From NCBI GenBank assembly GCA_903848465.1, contig CAINGK010000009.1, positions 1 to 62,949 on the forward strand: a DNA stretch of 62,949 nt, read 5' to 3'. Made by a program: the position numbers and the translations under genes. Positions 36,834-44,813 of this stretch are shown piece by piece. The DNA is from an uncultured Verrucomicrobiota bacterium (lineage in GTDB: Bacteria > Verrucomicrobiota > Verrucomicrobiia > Verrucomicrobiales > Verrucomicrobiaceae). Below the pieces are notes generated by a model. The model was not told the origin of the DNA, did no database searches, and saw only the letters and a list, made by a program, of their open reading frames with translations. Position 1 is the first letter of the stretch; every line of letters starts with the position of its first letter.

Positions 36834-38782
36834 GAGAAATCGACCTCCAAGGTGATGCAGGTGCCGCTGCCGGGGTTGCTGTTAATTTGTAAACTGCCGC
36901 CGAGCACGGTGGCGCGGTGCTGGAGATTGGCGAGGCCGTTGCCAGAGGTGACGGCAGCGACATCAAAGCCGCAGCCATTGTCTTCGATGTGAAGATGGAA
37001 GTGCTTTGCTTTCCAACGCACTTCAATGCGCACCTGTGCAGCATGCGCGTGGCGGGCGATGTTGTGCGCGGCTTCGCGGAAGAGCAGGAAGACCTGCCGG
37101 TGGAATTCGAGCGAGACGGTGGCGGGGTCGCTGCAACTTGGTGCCTCCATTTGCCAGTCGATGTCTTTGAGCAAGGCGGCCGCACTTTGGCGCATGGCTT
37201 CGACGAGACTGGTCAGGGGTGGGGCATCGCCCTCACGCACGAGCCAGATGATGCCGCGCATGGATTCGGCGGCTTCACCCGCGAGGCGGTGAATTTCTTC
37301 GAGGGAATCCGACGCGGAACCATCGCGCAGGGCCAGCTCGGACATGAGGCGGATGCTGCCGAGGTGACTGCCGATTTCGTCATGGAGATCGCGAGAGATG
37401 CGGTGACGCAGTGATTCGATCTCGCGACGGCGGGAGCGGCGGGAACGCAGGGCTGCCAGCCAGGCGATGACGATGGAGAAGCACATTGCACCTCCAGCGA
37501 GCCAGGCTGCGCGCTTGTGTGCCATGGCTTGCGCGGCAATGCGCTGAAATTCCACAACAGAAAGTTCATCCGTGATCTGACGGCGTCGGGAGAGATCGGC
37601 GAGCCAAGTGGCTTCATCGAGAAGAACTCCGGAACTGCTGCGTCCGTCGATGAGGCCTGCGCGGCTCCAGGAGGGGGTGATGGTGTCATCGGAACTCGTG
37701 ATGATGGCTTCGCGCGCAATGTTTTTCGCTGCGTCGAAGGCCTGCAGTTCTGCAAGCGCATACACAAAGTCGCCACTACGTTCCCAGAGTTGCGTGGCGG
37801 TGATGCGGAGGGTCTGAGCGTGGAGGTCGGGGGTGGGAAAGGCCACGGGGGTGTCGCCGGGATTGCTGAAGTCTGCGGTGGTGCTGTCGAAGATGGTGCG
37901 GCCATCGGCTTCCACTTTGAAGCGGCGGGGGAAACCGAAGCCGGAGCGCTCGGGGTAGTCGCGGGGGTGGGCGGGGATGAGGCGGATTTCCTGGATGTCG
38001 CGCGGTGCGCCCAGATCGGCCTGCACCCATTTGGTGGCATCGGGCGTGCTGGAGATGCCGCTGTGCCAGCCGTTGCCGTTTATTTCATCCGGTTGCACCG
38101 GAAGACCGAGTGCATAAGCGCCATCGACCAGATGGCGGGGCGACCAGGTGGGCAGGGTTTCGACGGAATTTGGGGCCAGTACCTGCGCATGCAGAGCGAC
38201 GTTGCGGCCGTGGCTGAAGACGAGGAGTTCACCGAGGCAGAAGATGAAGCGCTGGGTTTGGTGAGGTTGGGCGGCGAGCTTGGTGGCGGTGAAGCGGATG
38301 TGGCGGGCTTTGACGGCCTTTGGCGAGATGCACCAGGGCGCAAGGGAAGGAAGGGCATCGGCGGCGGTTTGATCCAGCAGTGTGTCGGATTCCGCAAAAA
38401 GAGGGTCGTTCGAGGCGTCAATACGGAAGCGCTGAGGGAACCCATAGGCCTCGGCCACACCGAGCATGGCGGGGATGACGACGACAGCATCCAGGGGGTA
38501 CTCGGAGCCGAGGTCAATCTGGACCCAGCGCACCGAATCGGGCTGGGGTGCCAGGCCGCTGTGAAATCCGGCGTGCTCTTGCGGCTGAGGTGCGGGTAGA
38601 GCGGGAAGCTCTGACAGCTTCGCATTCAGTTCATGCTGCCGGTGGTCCAGGCTGGAGAGCTGTGGATACAACCACGTCCATGAGATTGACGCAAAGATGA
38701 GCAGGGCTGGTTTCAAAGCGTGAATCATCACCAACAACACGCCGAGTGCAACCCACGCGAAGGCGGGACACCGCCCCCGCAC
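36830..38782 (-). CDS. Sensor histidine kinase with tandem discoidin-like domains
   Basis: 650-aa HisKA_3-type kinase. A hydrophobic anchor (about 10-33) is followed by a periplasmic region with two discoidin-like modules. Module 1 (about 75-190) contains VRWVQIDLGSEYPLDAVVVI and YGFPQRFRIDASND; module 2 (about 235-350) contains TKWVQADLGAPRDIQEIRLI and GFGFPRRFKVEADG. A second membrane segment lies at about 427-446. The kinase core shows H467 (ISRDLHDEIGSHLGSI), an N box (REAAHNIARHAHA), G1 (IEDNGCGFD) and a final glycine-rich GSLQINSNPGSGT. Discoidin folds often bind sugars, so an extracellular glycan signal is likely. It is coupled to the response regulator by a 4-base overlap and follows hflC by 12 bases. 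Confidence 0.93.
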   Translation of the reverse strand: MRGRCPAFAWVALGVLLVMIHALKPALLIFASISWTWLYPQLSSLDHRQHELNAKLSELPALPAPQPQEHAGFHSGLAPQPDSVRWVQIDLGSEYPLDAVVVIPAMLGVAEAYGFPQRFRIDASNDPLFAESDTLLDQTAADALPSLAPWCISPKAVKARHIRFTATKLAAQPHQTQRFIFCLGELLVFSHGRNVALHAQVLAPNSVETLPTWSPRHLVDGAYALGLPVQPDEINGNGWHSGISSTPDATKWVQADLGAPRDIQEIRLIPAHPRDYPERSGFGFPRRFKVEADGRTIFDSTTADFSNPGDTPVAFPTPDLHAQTLRITATQLWERSGDFVYALAELQAFDAAKNIAREAIITSSDDTITPSWSRAGLIDGRSSSGVLLDEATWLADLSRRRQITDELSVVEFQRIAAQAMAHKRAAWLAGGAMCFSIVIAWLAALRSRRSRRREIESLRHRISRDLHDEIGSHLGSIRLMSELALRDGSASDSLEEIHRLAGEAAESMRGIIWLVREGDAPPLTSLVEAMRQSAAALLKDIDWQMEAPSCSDPATVSLEFHRQVFLLFREAAHNIARHAHAAQVRIEVRWKAKHFHLHIEDNGCGFDVAAVTSGNGLANLQHRATVLGGSLQINSNPGSGTCITLEVDFS

Positions 38783-38794
38783 CGCTCTGCGCTG

Positions 38795-39850
38795 TTACTG
38801 CCGCCCCACTTCCAGCAGCGTCGGTAGCTTGTTCAGGGGAGTGAATTCGGGAGTGGCGATTCCTGCGGTGGGTTTTGCCTGTGGATTGCTGGATTTCAAG
38901 AAGCGGAAGAGCTCGCTGTCGGTGGTGAAAATCATCGTCGTATCCGCCGTGATGAGCTGCTTGTAGGTTTCCATCGTTTTGAGGAATTCAAAGAGCTGCG
39001 CAGCTTCTGGAGTCTGGTTGTAGGCCTTCGCGTAAATCTCCGTGGCTTTGGCATCCGCCGTGCCTTCCATTTCCTGCACCTTGCGGTAGGCTTCGGACTC
39101 GATGGTGGCTAGGTCGCGCTCGCGTTCGCCGTTGATCTTGGCGGCTTCGCCTTCGCCTTCGGCACGGTGGAGTTTGGCGATCTGCTCGCGCTCGGAAATC
39201 ATGCGCTGGTGGATCGACTGGCTGACGGAGGGATCGTAGTCGATGCGCTTGAAGCGCACATCGAGAAGCTTGATGCCGTAACCTTCGATCTTGGGAATGG
39301 CATTCTTGAGCACCTCCGCTTCGAGTTCGACGCGGCCAAAGATAATGGGTGGCAGAACGCCGAGGCGTGAGTCCGCACTGGAGGGCGCGCTGCCGACGGT
39401 GGTCGTGTTGGTCACATCACGGATGGCTTTGCGGTCCTTGGTGGTGCGCACCGCTTCGATGAAATCATGCTTGGCGATGACGATGCGTGTCTCGCTGGCC
39501 AGGATGTCATCCAGCCGCGACAGCGCGCGGCGCTCGTCGGTGAGCTGGCGGAAGAACACCAGGGGGTCGCTGATCTCCCAGCGGCCAAACACATCCACCA
39601 CGACGATGACTTTGTCCTTGGTGGTCATGTTGGCCGAGGGGCCGTCCCATTCCAGCACGCGTTTGTCCAGGCGGTTGATGGTCTCAATGAAGGGCGTTTT
39701 CCAGTGCAGGCCAGCGTGCTTGATGGGTTCTCCCACGGGCATGCCGAACTGAGTGATCACGACCTGCTCGGTCTCGCTCACGGTGTATAAACCGGAACTG
39801 GCGAGGATACCCAGCGCGAGGACAACTATCAGTAGAAGGGAGGATTTCAT
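38795..39850 (-). CDS. hflC: Band-7 protein HflC, FtsH modulator
   Basis: 351-aa SPFH/band-7 protein with one N-terminal membrane anchor (LLLIVVLALGILASSGLYTV), facing the periplasm. Family landmarks are the SPFH core (EQVVITQFGMPVGEP, HWKTPFIETINRLDKRVLEW) and the Ala/Glu-rich helical stretch (AEGEGEAAKINGERERDLATI). With HflK it forms the cage around FtsH that regulates membrane-protein proteolysis. It overlaps hflK by 4 bases. The ring-forming C-terminal part (ADTTMIFTTDSELFRFL) is complete. Normal length is about 330 aa. Confidence 0.95.
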   Translation of the reverse strand: MKSSLLLIVVLALGILASSGLYTVSETEQVVITQFGMPVGEPIKHAGLHWKTPFIETINRLDKRVLEWDGPSANMTTKDKVIVVVDVFGRWEISDPLVFFRQLTDERRALSRLDDILASETRIVIAKHDFIEAVRTTKDRKAIRDVTNTTTVGSAPSSADSRLGVLPPIIFGRVELEAEVLKNAIPKIEGYGIKLLDVRFKRIDYDPSVSQSIHQRMISEREQIAKLHRAEGEGEAAKINGERERDLATIESEAYRKVQEMEGTADAKATEIYAKAYNQTPEAAQLFEFLKTMETYKQLITADTTMIFTTDSELFRFLKSSNPQAKPTAGIATPEFTPLNKLPTLLEVGRQ

Positions 39851-40848
39851 CGTTTGGCAGGAGCAGGGGTGGATTGCAGGGCCGCCTGGCGAAGGTTCAT
39901 GAGCGGCAGAAAGGAGGAGGCTTTTTCATCCAGGATGATCTTGCCTGGCACCAGAGCCAGCACCTCGCCCATCGTTTCTAAGTAGAGGCGTTTCTTGGTG
40001 ACCTCGGGGGCCTTCAAGTATTCGGCCAGCACGGACTTGAAACGCGCGGCGTCGCCTTCGGCTTCGTTGATGCGTTTGGAGGCGTAGCCCTCGGCACCTT
40101 TGACCTTCTGCTCTGCCTCACCACGCGCTTTGGGGATGATCTGATAGTAGTTACCACTGGCAGTGTTGATGGCGGATTCCTTCTCCTGCTTGGCGCGATT
40201 CACATCGCTAAAGCTGGCCTGCACATCGGCGGGGGGATTGATGTTGCCGAGCTGGATCTGGTCAATACGCACGCCCATGTCCAGCGCCGCCACCAGCTCG
40301 CGCAGACGTTCCGCGCATTTGGTCTCCATCTCCTGACGGCCGATGGTGAGCACTTCATCCACGGTACGATCTCCCACCACCTCGCGCATCACCGCCTGAG
40401 AGAGATCGCGCAGTGTGGGCAGCGGTTCGCGGAAGTTGAACACATAAGCCACCGGATCGCTGATGTGGTACTGCACCACCCATTCCACCAGTGCCGTGTT
40501 CAGATCGCCGGTGACCATGGTTTTCTCGCCCTCCTGCTCACGATAATCTGCGTACTGATACGGGTTCGTTGCCCCTCGGGTGCCAAAGCCAAACTCCATC
40601 TTTTGCTGACGTAGGATTTCCACCAGCGTGATCTGGTCGATGCCCCAGGGCAGCTTGAAGTGCAGGCCGGGGTTTTCTGTCTTCAGGTAACCGCCAAAGC
40701 GCTGCACCACTGCCACCGACTCCGCTGGCACCTGATAAACGCCTGAGAAAATGCCAATCAGCAGAAACAGCGCTCCGGCACCAAGGAAGATGAAGCGCGG
40801 GTTGATGTTTATTTGAGGCGCATTCGCAAAAGGTCGTATCTCACTCAT
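39847..40848 (-). CDS. hflK: Band-7 protein HflK, FtsH modulator
   Basis: 333-aa partner of HflC. A short N-terminal tail precedes one membrane segment (FIFLGAGALFLLIGIFSGVY), followed by an SPFH domain (ESVAVVQRFGGYLKTENPGLHFKLPW) and a long helical region (ARGEAEQKVKGAEGYA). The long cytoplasmic Gly-rich N-terminus of E. coli HflK is absent, so it is shorter than that protein. It begins 37 bases after the epimerase gene and overlaps hflC by 4 bases. Neither ftsH nor lon is in the window. Confidence 0.95.
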   Translation of the reverse strand: MSEIRPFANAPQININPRFIFLGAGALFLLIGIFSGVYQVPAESVAVVQRFGGYLKTENPGLHFKLPWGIDQITLVEILRQQKMEFGFGTRGATNPYQYADYREQEGEKTMVTGDLNTALVEWVVQYHISDPVAYVFNFREPLPTLRDLSQAVMREVVGDRTVDEVLTIGRQEMETKCAERLRELVAALDMGVRIDQIQLGNINPPADVQASFSDVNRAKQEKESAINTASGNYYQIIPKARGEAEQKVKGAEGYASKRINEAEGDAARFKSVLAEYLKAPEVTKKRLYLETMGEVLALVPGKIILDEKASSFLPLMNLRQAALQSTPAPAKR

Positions 40849-40885
40849 GCCACGAGGCTACTGCAATCCACGGTCACGGCAAAGC

Positions 40886-41854
40886 CTACTTCATTCCAAA
40901 GTCCGACAGATATTGTTCGACGATCACTTTCAGCTCAGGTGGCTTCGGCAGACCGATGGCTTCGGCACGTGCGCCATCCACCTGCTGCGGCCAGTTGTCC
41001 ACGATGCCTTGAATGCGCGCATCAAAGGCATCGACAATCGGCCCCAACGTGATGCCACGCTCAGCCGCCACTTCTTTGATCACCTGCTCGGCGATCTGCG
41101 GTGTCACTCGGTGCGCAGGCAGCACGTAAGCGCGGTCTTTGCCGAGTTTCTCCTCTGGCACCTCGCTCAGTGCGATGAAGGATTCGATGACGGTACGATA
41201 GCCTGTCATCGGGTGCGGTTGGTCACGGCGGATCGGCAACATGCAGGTCTCACCATTGAGCGGCTCGCGGAACATCCCACTGGCCCAGCTTGATGCAGCG
41301 GCATTCGGCTTGCCTGGGCGCACGATCACCGTGGGCAGGCGCACACTGCGACCGTCGAAGTGACCTTTGCGGGTGTGGTCGTTCACCATCATTTCGCAGA
41401 TCGCCTTGGTCATGCCGTAGGTTGTCTGCGGCAGTTGCTTGGTGAGGTCCGACATGAGCTGCGACATATCCAAGCCGCCATAGACGGCCACGCTGCTGGC
41501 AAACACCACCCGTGGTCGGCATTCTGCAGCGCGTGCGGCTTCAAACACATTGCGCCCGCCTTCCAGGTTCACGCGCATCGCGTCATCAAAGCGCTCTTCG
41601 CATTCTCCGCTCACCATGGAGGCTAGGTGGAAGATCACGTCGAATTTTGAGCCTGTCGCTGCGAAGACGGTTGCCCGGTCACCGATGTCGCCCGTCACAT
41701 GCTTCACCCGCGCATCCGTCGGCTCACTGCGGAAAAAGGCGTCCAGGAGGACCAGTTCGGTGATGGGCTGGCCGCACCAGGTGCCGCGTTCGAGGAGTTT
41801 CTGCGCAAGTTGGGAGCCAAGGAAGCCGCCGCCGCCGGTGATGATGATTTTCAT
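40886..41854 (-). CDS. NAD-dependent epimerase/dehydrogenase, D-erythronate dehydrogenase-like
   Basis: 322-aa extended SDR enzyme. The Rossmann loop is IIITGGGGFLGSQLAQ; an Asp in TGDIGDRA follows, and the catalytic YxxxK is TYGMTKA. The region RLPTVIVRPGKPNAAASSWASG closely resembles DenD, the D-erythronate dehydrogenase, which makes 2-oxo-tetronate. UDP-sugar epimerases are a less likely alternative. It is divergent from a 6-phosphogluconate-dehydrogenase-type enzyme whose relatives include L-threonate dehydrogenase, which supports a four-carbon sugar acid role. The kinase and aldolase of that pathway are absent here. Confidence 0.85.
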   Translation of the reverse strand: MKIIITGGGGFLGSQLAQKLLERGTWCGQPITELVLLDAFFRSEPTDARVKHVTGDIGDRATVFAATGSKFDVIFHLASMVSGECEERFDDAMRVNLEGGRNVFEAARAAECRPRVVFASSVAVYGGLDMSQLMSDLTKQLPQTTYGMTKAICEMMVNDHTRKGHFDGRSVRLPTVIVRPGKPNAAASSWASGMFREPLNGETCMLPIRRDQPHPMTGYRTVIESFIALSEVPEEKLGKDRAYVLPAHRVTPQIAEQVIKEVAAERGITLGPIVDAFDARIQGIVDNWPQQVDGARAEAIGLPKPPELKVIVEQYLSDFGMK

Positions 41855-41910
41855 GTCTAGGTTGGAAGGAGTTTGCCATCAGGCACGGCCTGATGTGAGT
41901 TCAACGTGAC
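41855..41910. promoter_or_regulatory. Shared divergent promoter region
   Basis: 56 bases separate the outward-reading epimerase and hydroxyacid dehydrogenase genes. Any promoters must overlap or lie back to back here. A short imperfect inverted repeat, GGCACGGCC with TGATGTGAG nearby, is visible, but no confident operator was recognised. Confidence 0.4.
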
Positions 41911-42783
41911 ATGAGCAAGCCTCTCACAGGACACAAGATCGGATTCGTCGGACTCGGCAACATGGGCCGCGCCAATGCACGCCACCTCCATGAAGCCGGA
42001 GCCGACGTGGTCGTCTGGAATCGCAGCCCCGCCCCCGCCGAGGCCGCCGTCGCCCTCGGCATGCGCCGCGCTGCCAGCCTGCCGGAACTTGCGCGGGAAA
42101 TTGGTCCCGGCATCATCTGCATCAATCTCACCATGACCGATGTCGTCGAAAGCGTTGTCTTCGGCCCGGGCGGTCTCATTGAAGGCCTGCACAAAGACGC
42201 CCTCATCATCGACTTCGGCACCACTGGCGTCCCTGAAACCAAGAAGTGGGCTGAAAGCGTGAACTGGGTCGATGCGCCCGTGTCTGGCGGTCAGGTCGGT
42301 GCGGAAGCGGCCACCCTCACCATCATGGCCGGTGGCAGCGAGGCGAATTTCCAGCGGGCGCTGCCCATCTTCCAGGCCGTCGGCAAAAACATCACCCACC
42401 TTGGCCCGGTCGGCAGCGGACAGGTCACCAAATTGGCCAACCAGCTCATCGTCGCCCAGACCATCGATGCCGTTGCCCAGGCCCTGCGCATGGCCGAACT
42501 CTCTGGGGTCGATCCTGCCCTCGTTAGGAAGGCCCTGCTCGGCGGCTTCGCCGAAAGCCGCATCCTCGATCTCCACGGCGACCGCATGGTCCGCCGCGAC
42601 TTCGCCCCCGGTGGCCGCGCCACCCTGCAGCTCAAGGACGTGCGCCTCATGTCCCAGCTTGCTGAGTCCGTCGGCCTCGATTCACCGACGCTCAAGAATT
42701 CGCTCGCCCAGTGGGAGAAGTTTGTGCATGAGAAGGGCTTTGGTGATTTGGATCACTCGGGGCTGTTCAGGCTGTATGAGTGA
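41911..42783 (+). CDS. NAD(P)-dependent beta-hydroxyacid dehydrogenase (HIBADH/LtnD-like)
   Basis: 290-aa enzyme of the 3-hydroxyisobutyrate / tartronate semialdehyde / threonate dehydrogenase family. The nucleotide-binding loop is IGFVGLGNMGRANARHL; the substrate-binding signature is DAPVSGGQVGAEAATLTIMAGG, and the catalytic lysine lies in GSGQVTKLANQLIV. The length is normal. The exact substrate within the family is not decided by sequence. Pairing with a DenD-like gene suggests 2-hydroxy tetronic acids. A hairpin terminator follows about 130 bases downstream. Confidence 0.92.
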   Translation: MSKPLTGHKIGFVGLGNMGRANARHLHEAGADVVVWNRSPAPAEAAVALGMRRAASLPELAREIGPGIICINLTMTDVVESVVFGPGGLIEGLHKDALIIDFGTTGVPETKKWAESVNWVDAPVSGGQVGAEAATLTIMAGGSEANFQRALPIFQAVGKNITHLGPVGSGQVTKLANQLIVAQTIDAVAQALRMAELSGVDPALVRKALLGGFAESRILDLHGDRMVRRDFAPGGRATLQLKDVRLMSQLAESVGLDSPTLKNSLAQWEKFVHEKGFGDLDHSGLFRLYE

Positions 42784-42912
42784 AACGAGCACAAATGACC
42801 GTCCTGTCACGGTTCTATTAGCCTGAACTCTTCACGAACTTCGTCGCGAAAGGATCAGACTAAGCCGTAACTATGCAGTCGGGCTCAAAAGCACGCGACA
42901 GCGTTTTGGAGT

Positions 42913-42934
42913 GCTCCAGTCCTCTGGAGCTTTT
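42913..42934 (+). terminator. Rho-independent-like terminator
   Basis: A perfect 7-bp stem GCTCCAG/CTGGAGC with loop TCCT (42913-42930) is followed directly by TTTT. It lies 130 bases after the hydroxyacid dehydrogenase gene and is oriented to end it. The T-run is short, so strength is uncertain. Confidence 0.55.
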
Positions 42935-43823
42935 CGTGGGCCTGAGGACGTGCGAAAGCGCCGGAGGACCGGCGCATTGATTCGCTACGCTCCCCCTTCG
43001 GGCAGTCTCCTGCTGTCTATTTGCCTGCGGCGGTCTTCGACCCGCTGCGCTCCGGTTCCAGGACGCTGCGCGAGCCTTCACCCCTGGTGCGTTTGAGCCT
43101 GCATGTTGCCCAGGTTTCGACTGCATGGTTACGGCTAAGGGTGTTTATCGTGGATTTTGGAGGACTCAGCGCGAATGGTTCGCGGCGGAGTTCAATGAAG
43201 ACGCTGCTGGTCAGCGTGGGGTGTGGCGAAGTCTTGGATTTGCTTCCCGGCTTTGCTGGCAGTAACCCAGGGCGGTGCTCGCTGAGGCTCGCTTGCCCTG
43301 GACTACATTATGCCGCCCTTTCAGGGCTCAAGAAGTCTGAGGAAAGCCGCAGAGTGACCTTTGATCTATTAATGAAAGACTACTGCAACTTGCTGCAAGC
43401 CCGCATTGGCGACGTTGGGCTTGATTTGAAAGAGAGCGAGTATGCATCAATACAAATTCAGAGGCATACCATAGACTGTCGAGGATGAGGTTCTGGCCTT
43501 GAAGCAACGCAGGAGTAAGGGTCGGAGAAGAGGTGGAGACCGAGTTGAGGTTTGTGCCTGCGTGGCAATGCAGGTCCAGGAGCGCGGACCTCCGCAAACA
43601 GGTGAAGCTCCGCAGCGTCCCCGCCACCCTTGCTTGCTCTGCCCAAAGCCCGGCATGTTTGCGACCTTGAGCGTGAAACATCGGCCGCTGAGTAAAGGCC
43701 ACCCGCTGCGGGCTCGGGGGCCCGCGCTCCTCGGGCTATGGGATGGCTGTGATACAAATTCGTTATTTAAAACTGCGCCAGCCATGCCACTTCGTGCTTT
43801 CGCTGCGTCTCGCGACGAGAGTC

Positions 43824-43854
43824 ATGAATAGATCAGGCTCGATCAACTATTCAT
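43824..43854. repeat. Hairpin sharing its arm with the element at 8130-8259
   Basis: ATGAATAG (43824-43831) and CTATTCAT (43847-43854) are exact complements; inside lie two GATC sites separated by AGGCTC. Its first 16 bases, ATGAATAGATCAGGCT, differ at one position from the minus-strand end of the palindromic element at 8244-8259. The hairpin is in the gene-free region ahead of the SDR gene end. Confidence 0.4.
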
Positions 43855-43909
43855 AGTTTAACGCGGTTCCAAGCTCGACCTCTTGATCCCTCCATGACGG
43901 CTCCCCCCC

Positions 43910-44665
43910 TCAAGAATGCATCACCTGCCCGCCATCAATATTGATCGTCTGCCCGGTGATGTTCTTCGCATGATCTGAGGCCAGAAACGTCGCCATGGCG
44001 GCATACTCGTCTGGCATCTGCCAGCGGCCGAGGTGAGAGACTTTCTTGATCTTCTCTGCCGCCCAGTCGTCGAAGCTTTGGCGCTTGTCTTCAGGCAGCT
44101 TCTTCTGCCCGGCGGCCCAGATGGACTGATTCAGCTCGGTCTTCACCATGCCGGGGGCCAGGGCGTTGACGCGGATGTTGTGCGGGCCGAGATCTTTGGC
44201 CGCGCATTGGGTGAAGTTGATCAGTGCTGCCTTTGAGGCACTGTAGGGGGGGTCGGTCTGCGATCCCATCTGTCCGGCGACGGAGACGAGAAACAGCATT
44301 GACCCACCGCCGCTTTCGATCAGCTTGGGAGCAAACGCGTGCGCCACGTTCACCGCGCCGATGAGGTTCACTTCCAGGACGCGCGCCCAGTCGGAGGGCT
44401 CCAGATTCCAGAAGGGAAAGCCGAACTTGCCGGAGCCGATGCCCACGCAGAACACGACGTGGTTCACGTTCTCGAATTCCGCCGCGAAAGACTTCACCGT
44501 TTCGTAGCTGGCCACATCCCCCGTAGTGATAAAATCGGCGGTCTTTTCGCGGTCAAAGCCGCGCACACTGCAGCCTTCTGCGACAAATCCGTCTGCGATG
44601 GCCTTGCCAATGCCGCGAGCGGCTCCGATGACGGCGACAGAGTGGTTTTCGAGATTCAAATTCAT
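43910..44665 (-). CDS. SDR-family oxidoreductase
   Basis: 251-aa classical short-chain dehydrogenase. The cofactor loop is AVIGAARGIGKAIADGF (GxxxGIG); an Asp-containing turn (GDVASYE) follows, the catalytic Ser is in LFLVSVAGQMGSQ, and the Tyr/Lys pair is YSASK. The final IDGGQVMHS motif is typical. Substrate is unknown; members include 3-oxoacyl-ACP reductase-like and sugar dehydrogenases. It is divergent from the DUF1501 operon, whose start is 148 bases away. Confidence 0.92.
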   Translation of the reverse strand: MNLNLENHSVAVIGAARGIGKAIADGFVAEGCSVRGFDREKTADFITTGDVASYETVKSFAAEFENVNHVVFCVGIGSGKFGFPFWNLEPSDWARVLEVNLIGAVNVAHAFAPKLIESGGGSMLFLVSVAGQMGSQTDPPYSASKAALINFTQCAAKDLGPHNIRVNALAPGMVKTELNQSIWAAGQKKLPEDKRQSFDDWAAEKIKKVSHLGRWQMPDEYAAMATFLASDHAKNITGQTINIDGGQVMHS

Positions 44666-44813
44666 GCCTCAGTATGAAACAGGCCGTTCGCTTGTGCAAA
44701 GTACACATCACGGCAGCACAGGTTCCTCCCCCGAGTTCTCGGGGTTGCGTAAGGAAACCCAGTCTCACTCAGTTAATTCACATACCCGTCTCCCCGCAAT
44801 CCGTTCACACCGT

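Larger units (their letters stand above)
42784..43909. other. 1.1-kb gene-free region with hairpins and repeat-like sequence
   Basis: No frame here has a recognisable product. Several overlapping frames of 60-155 codons on both strands are typical of GC-rich noncoding DNA. Structures seen: a terminator-like hairpin at 42913-42934; a 7-bp stem CCAGGGC/GCCCTGG at 43267-43301 containing the direct repeat GCTCGCT; and a hairpin at 43824-43854. The stretch resembles dispersed noncoding repeat debris common in this group, but I could not compare copies. Confidence 0.5.

Noticed and set aside
43021..43831. Several frames of 99-155 codons in the gene-free region
   Set aside because: They overlap each other on both strands, lack ribosome-binding sites and known domains, and look like noncoding GC-rich sequence.
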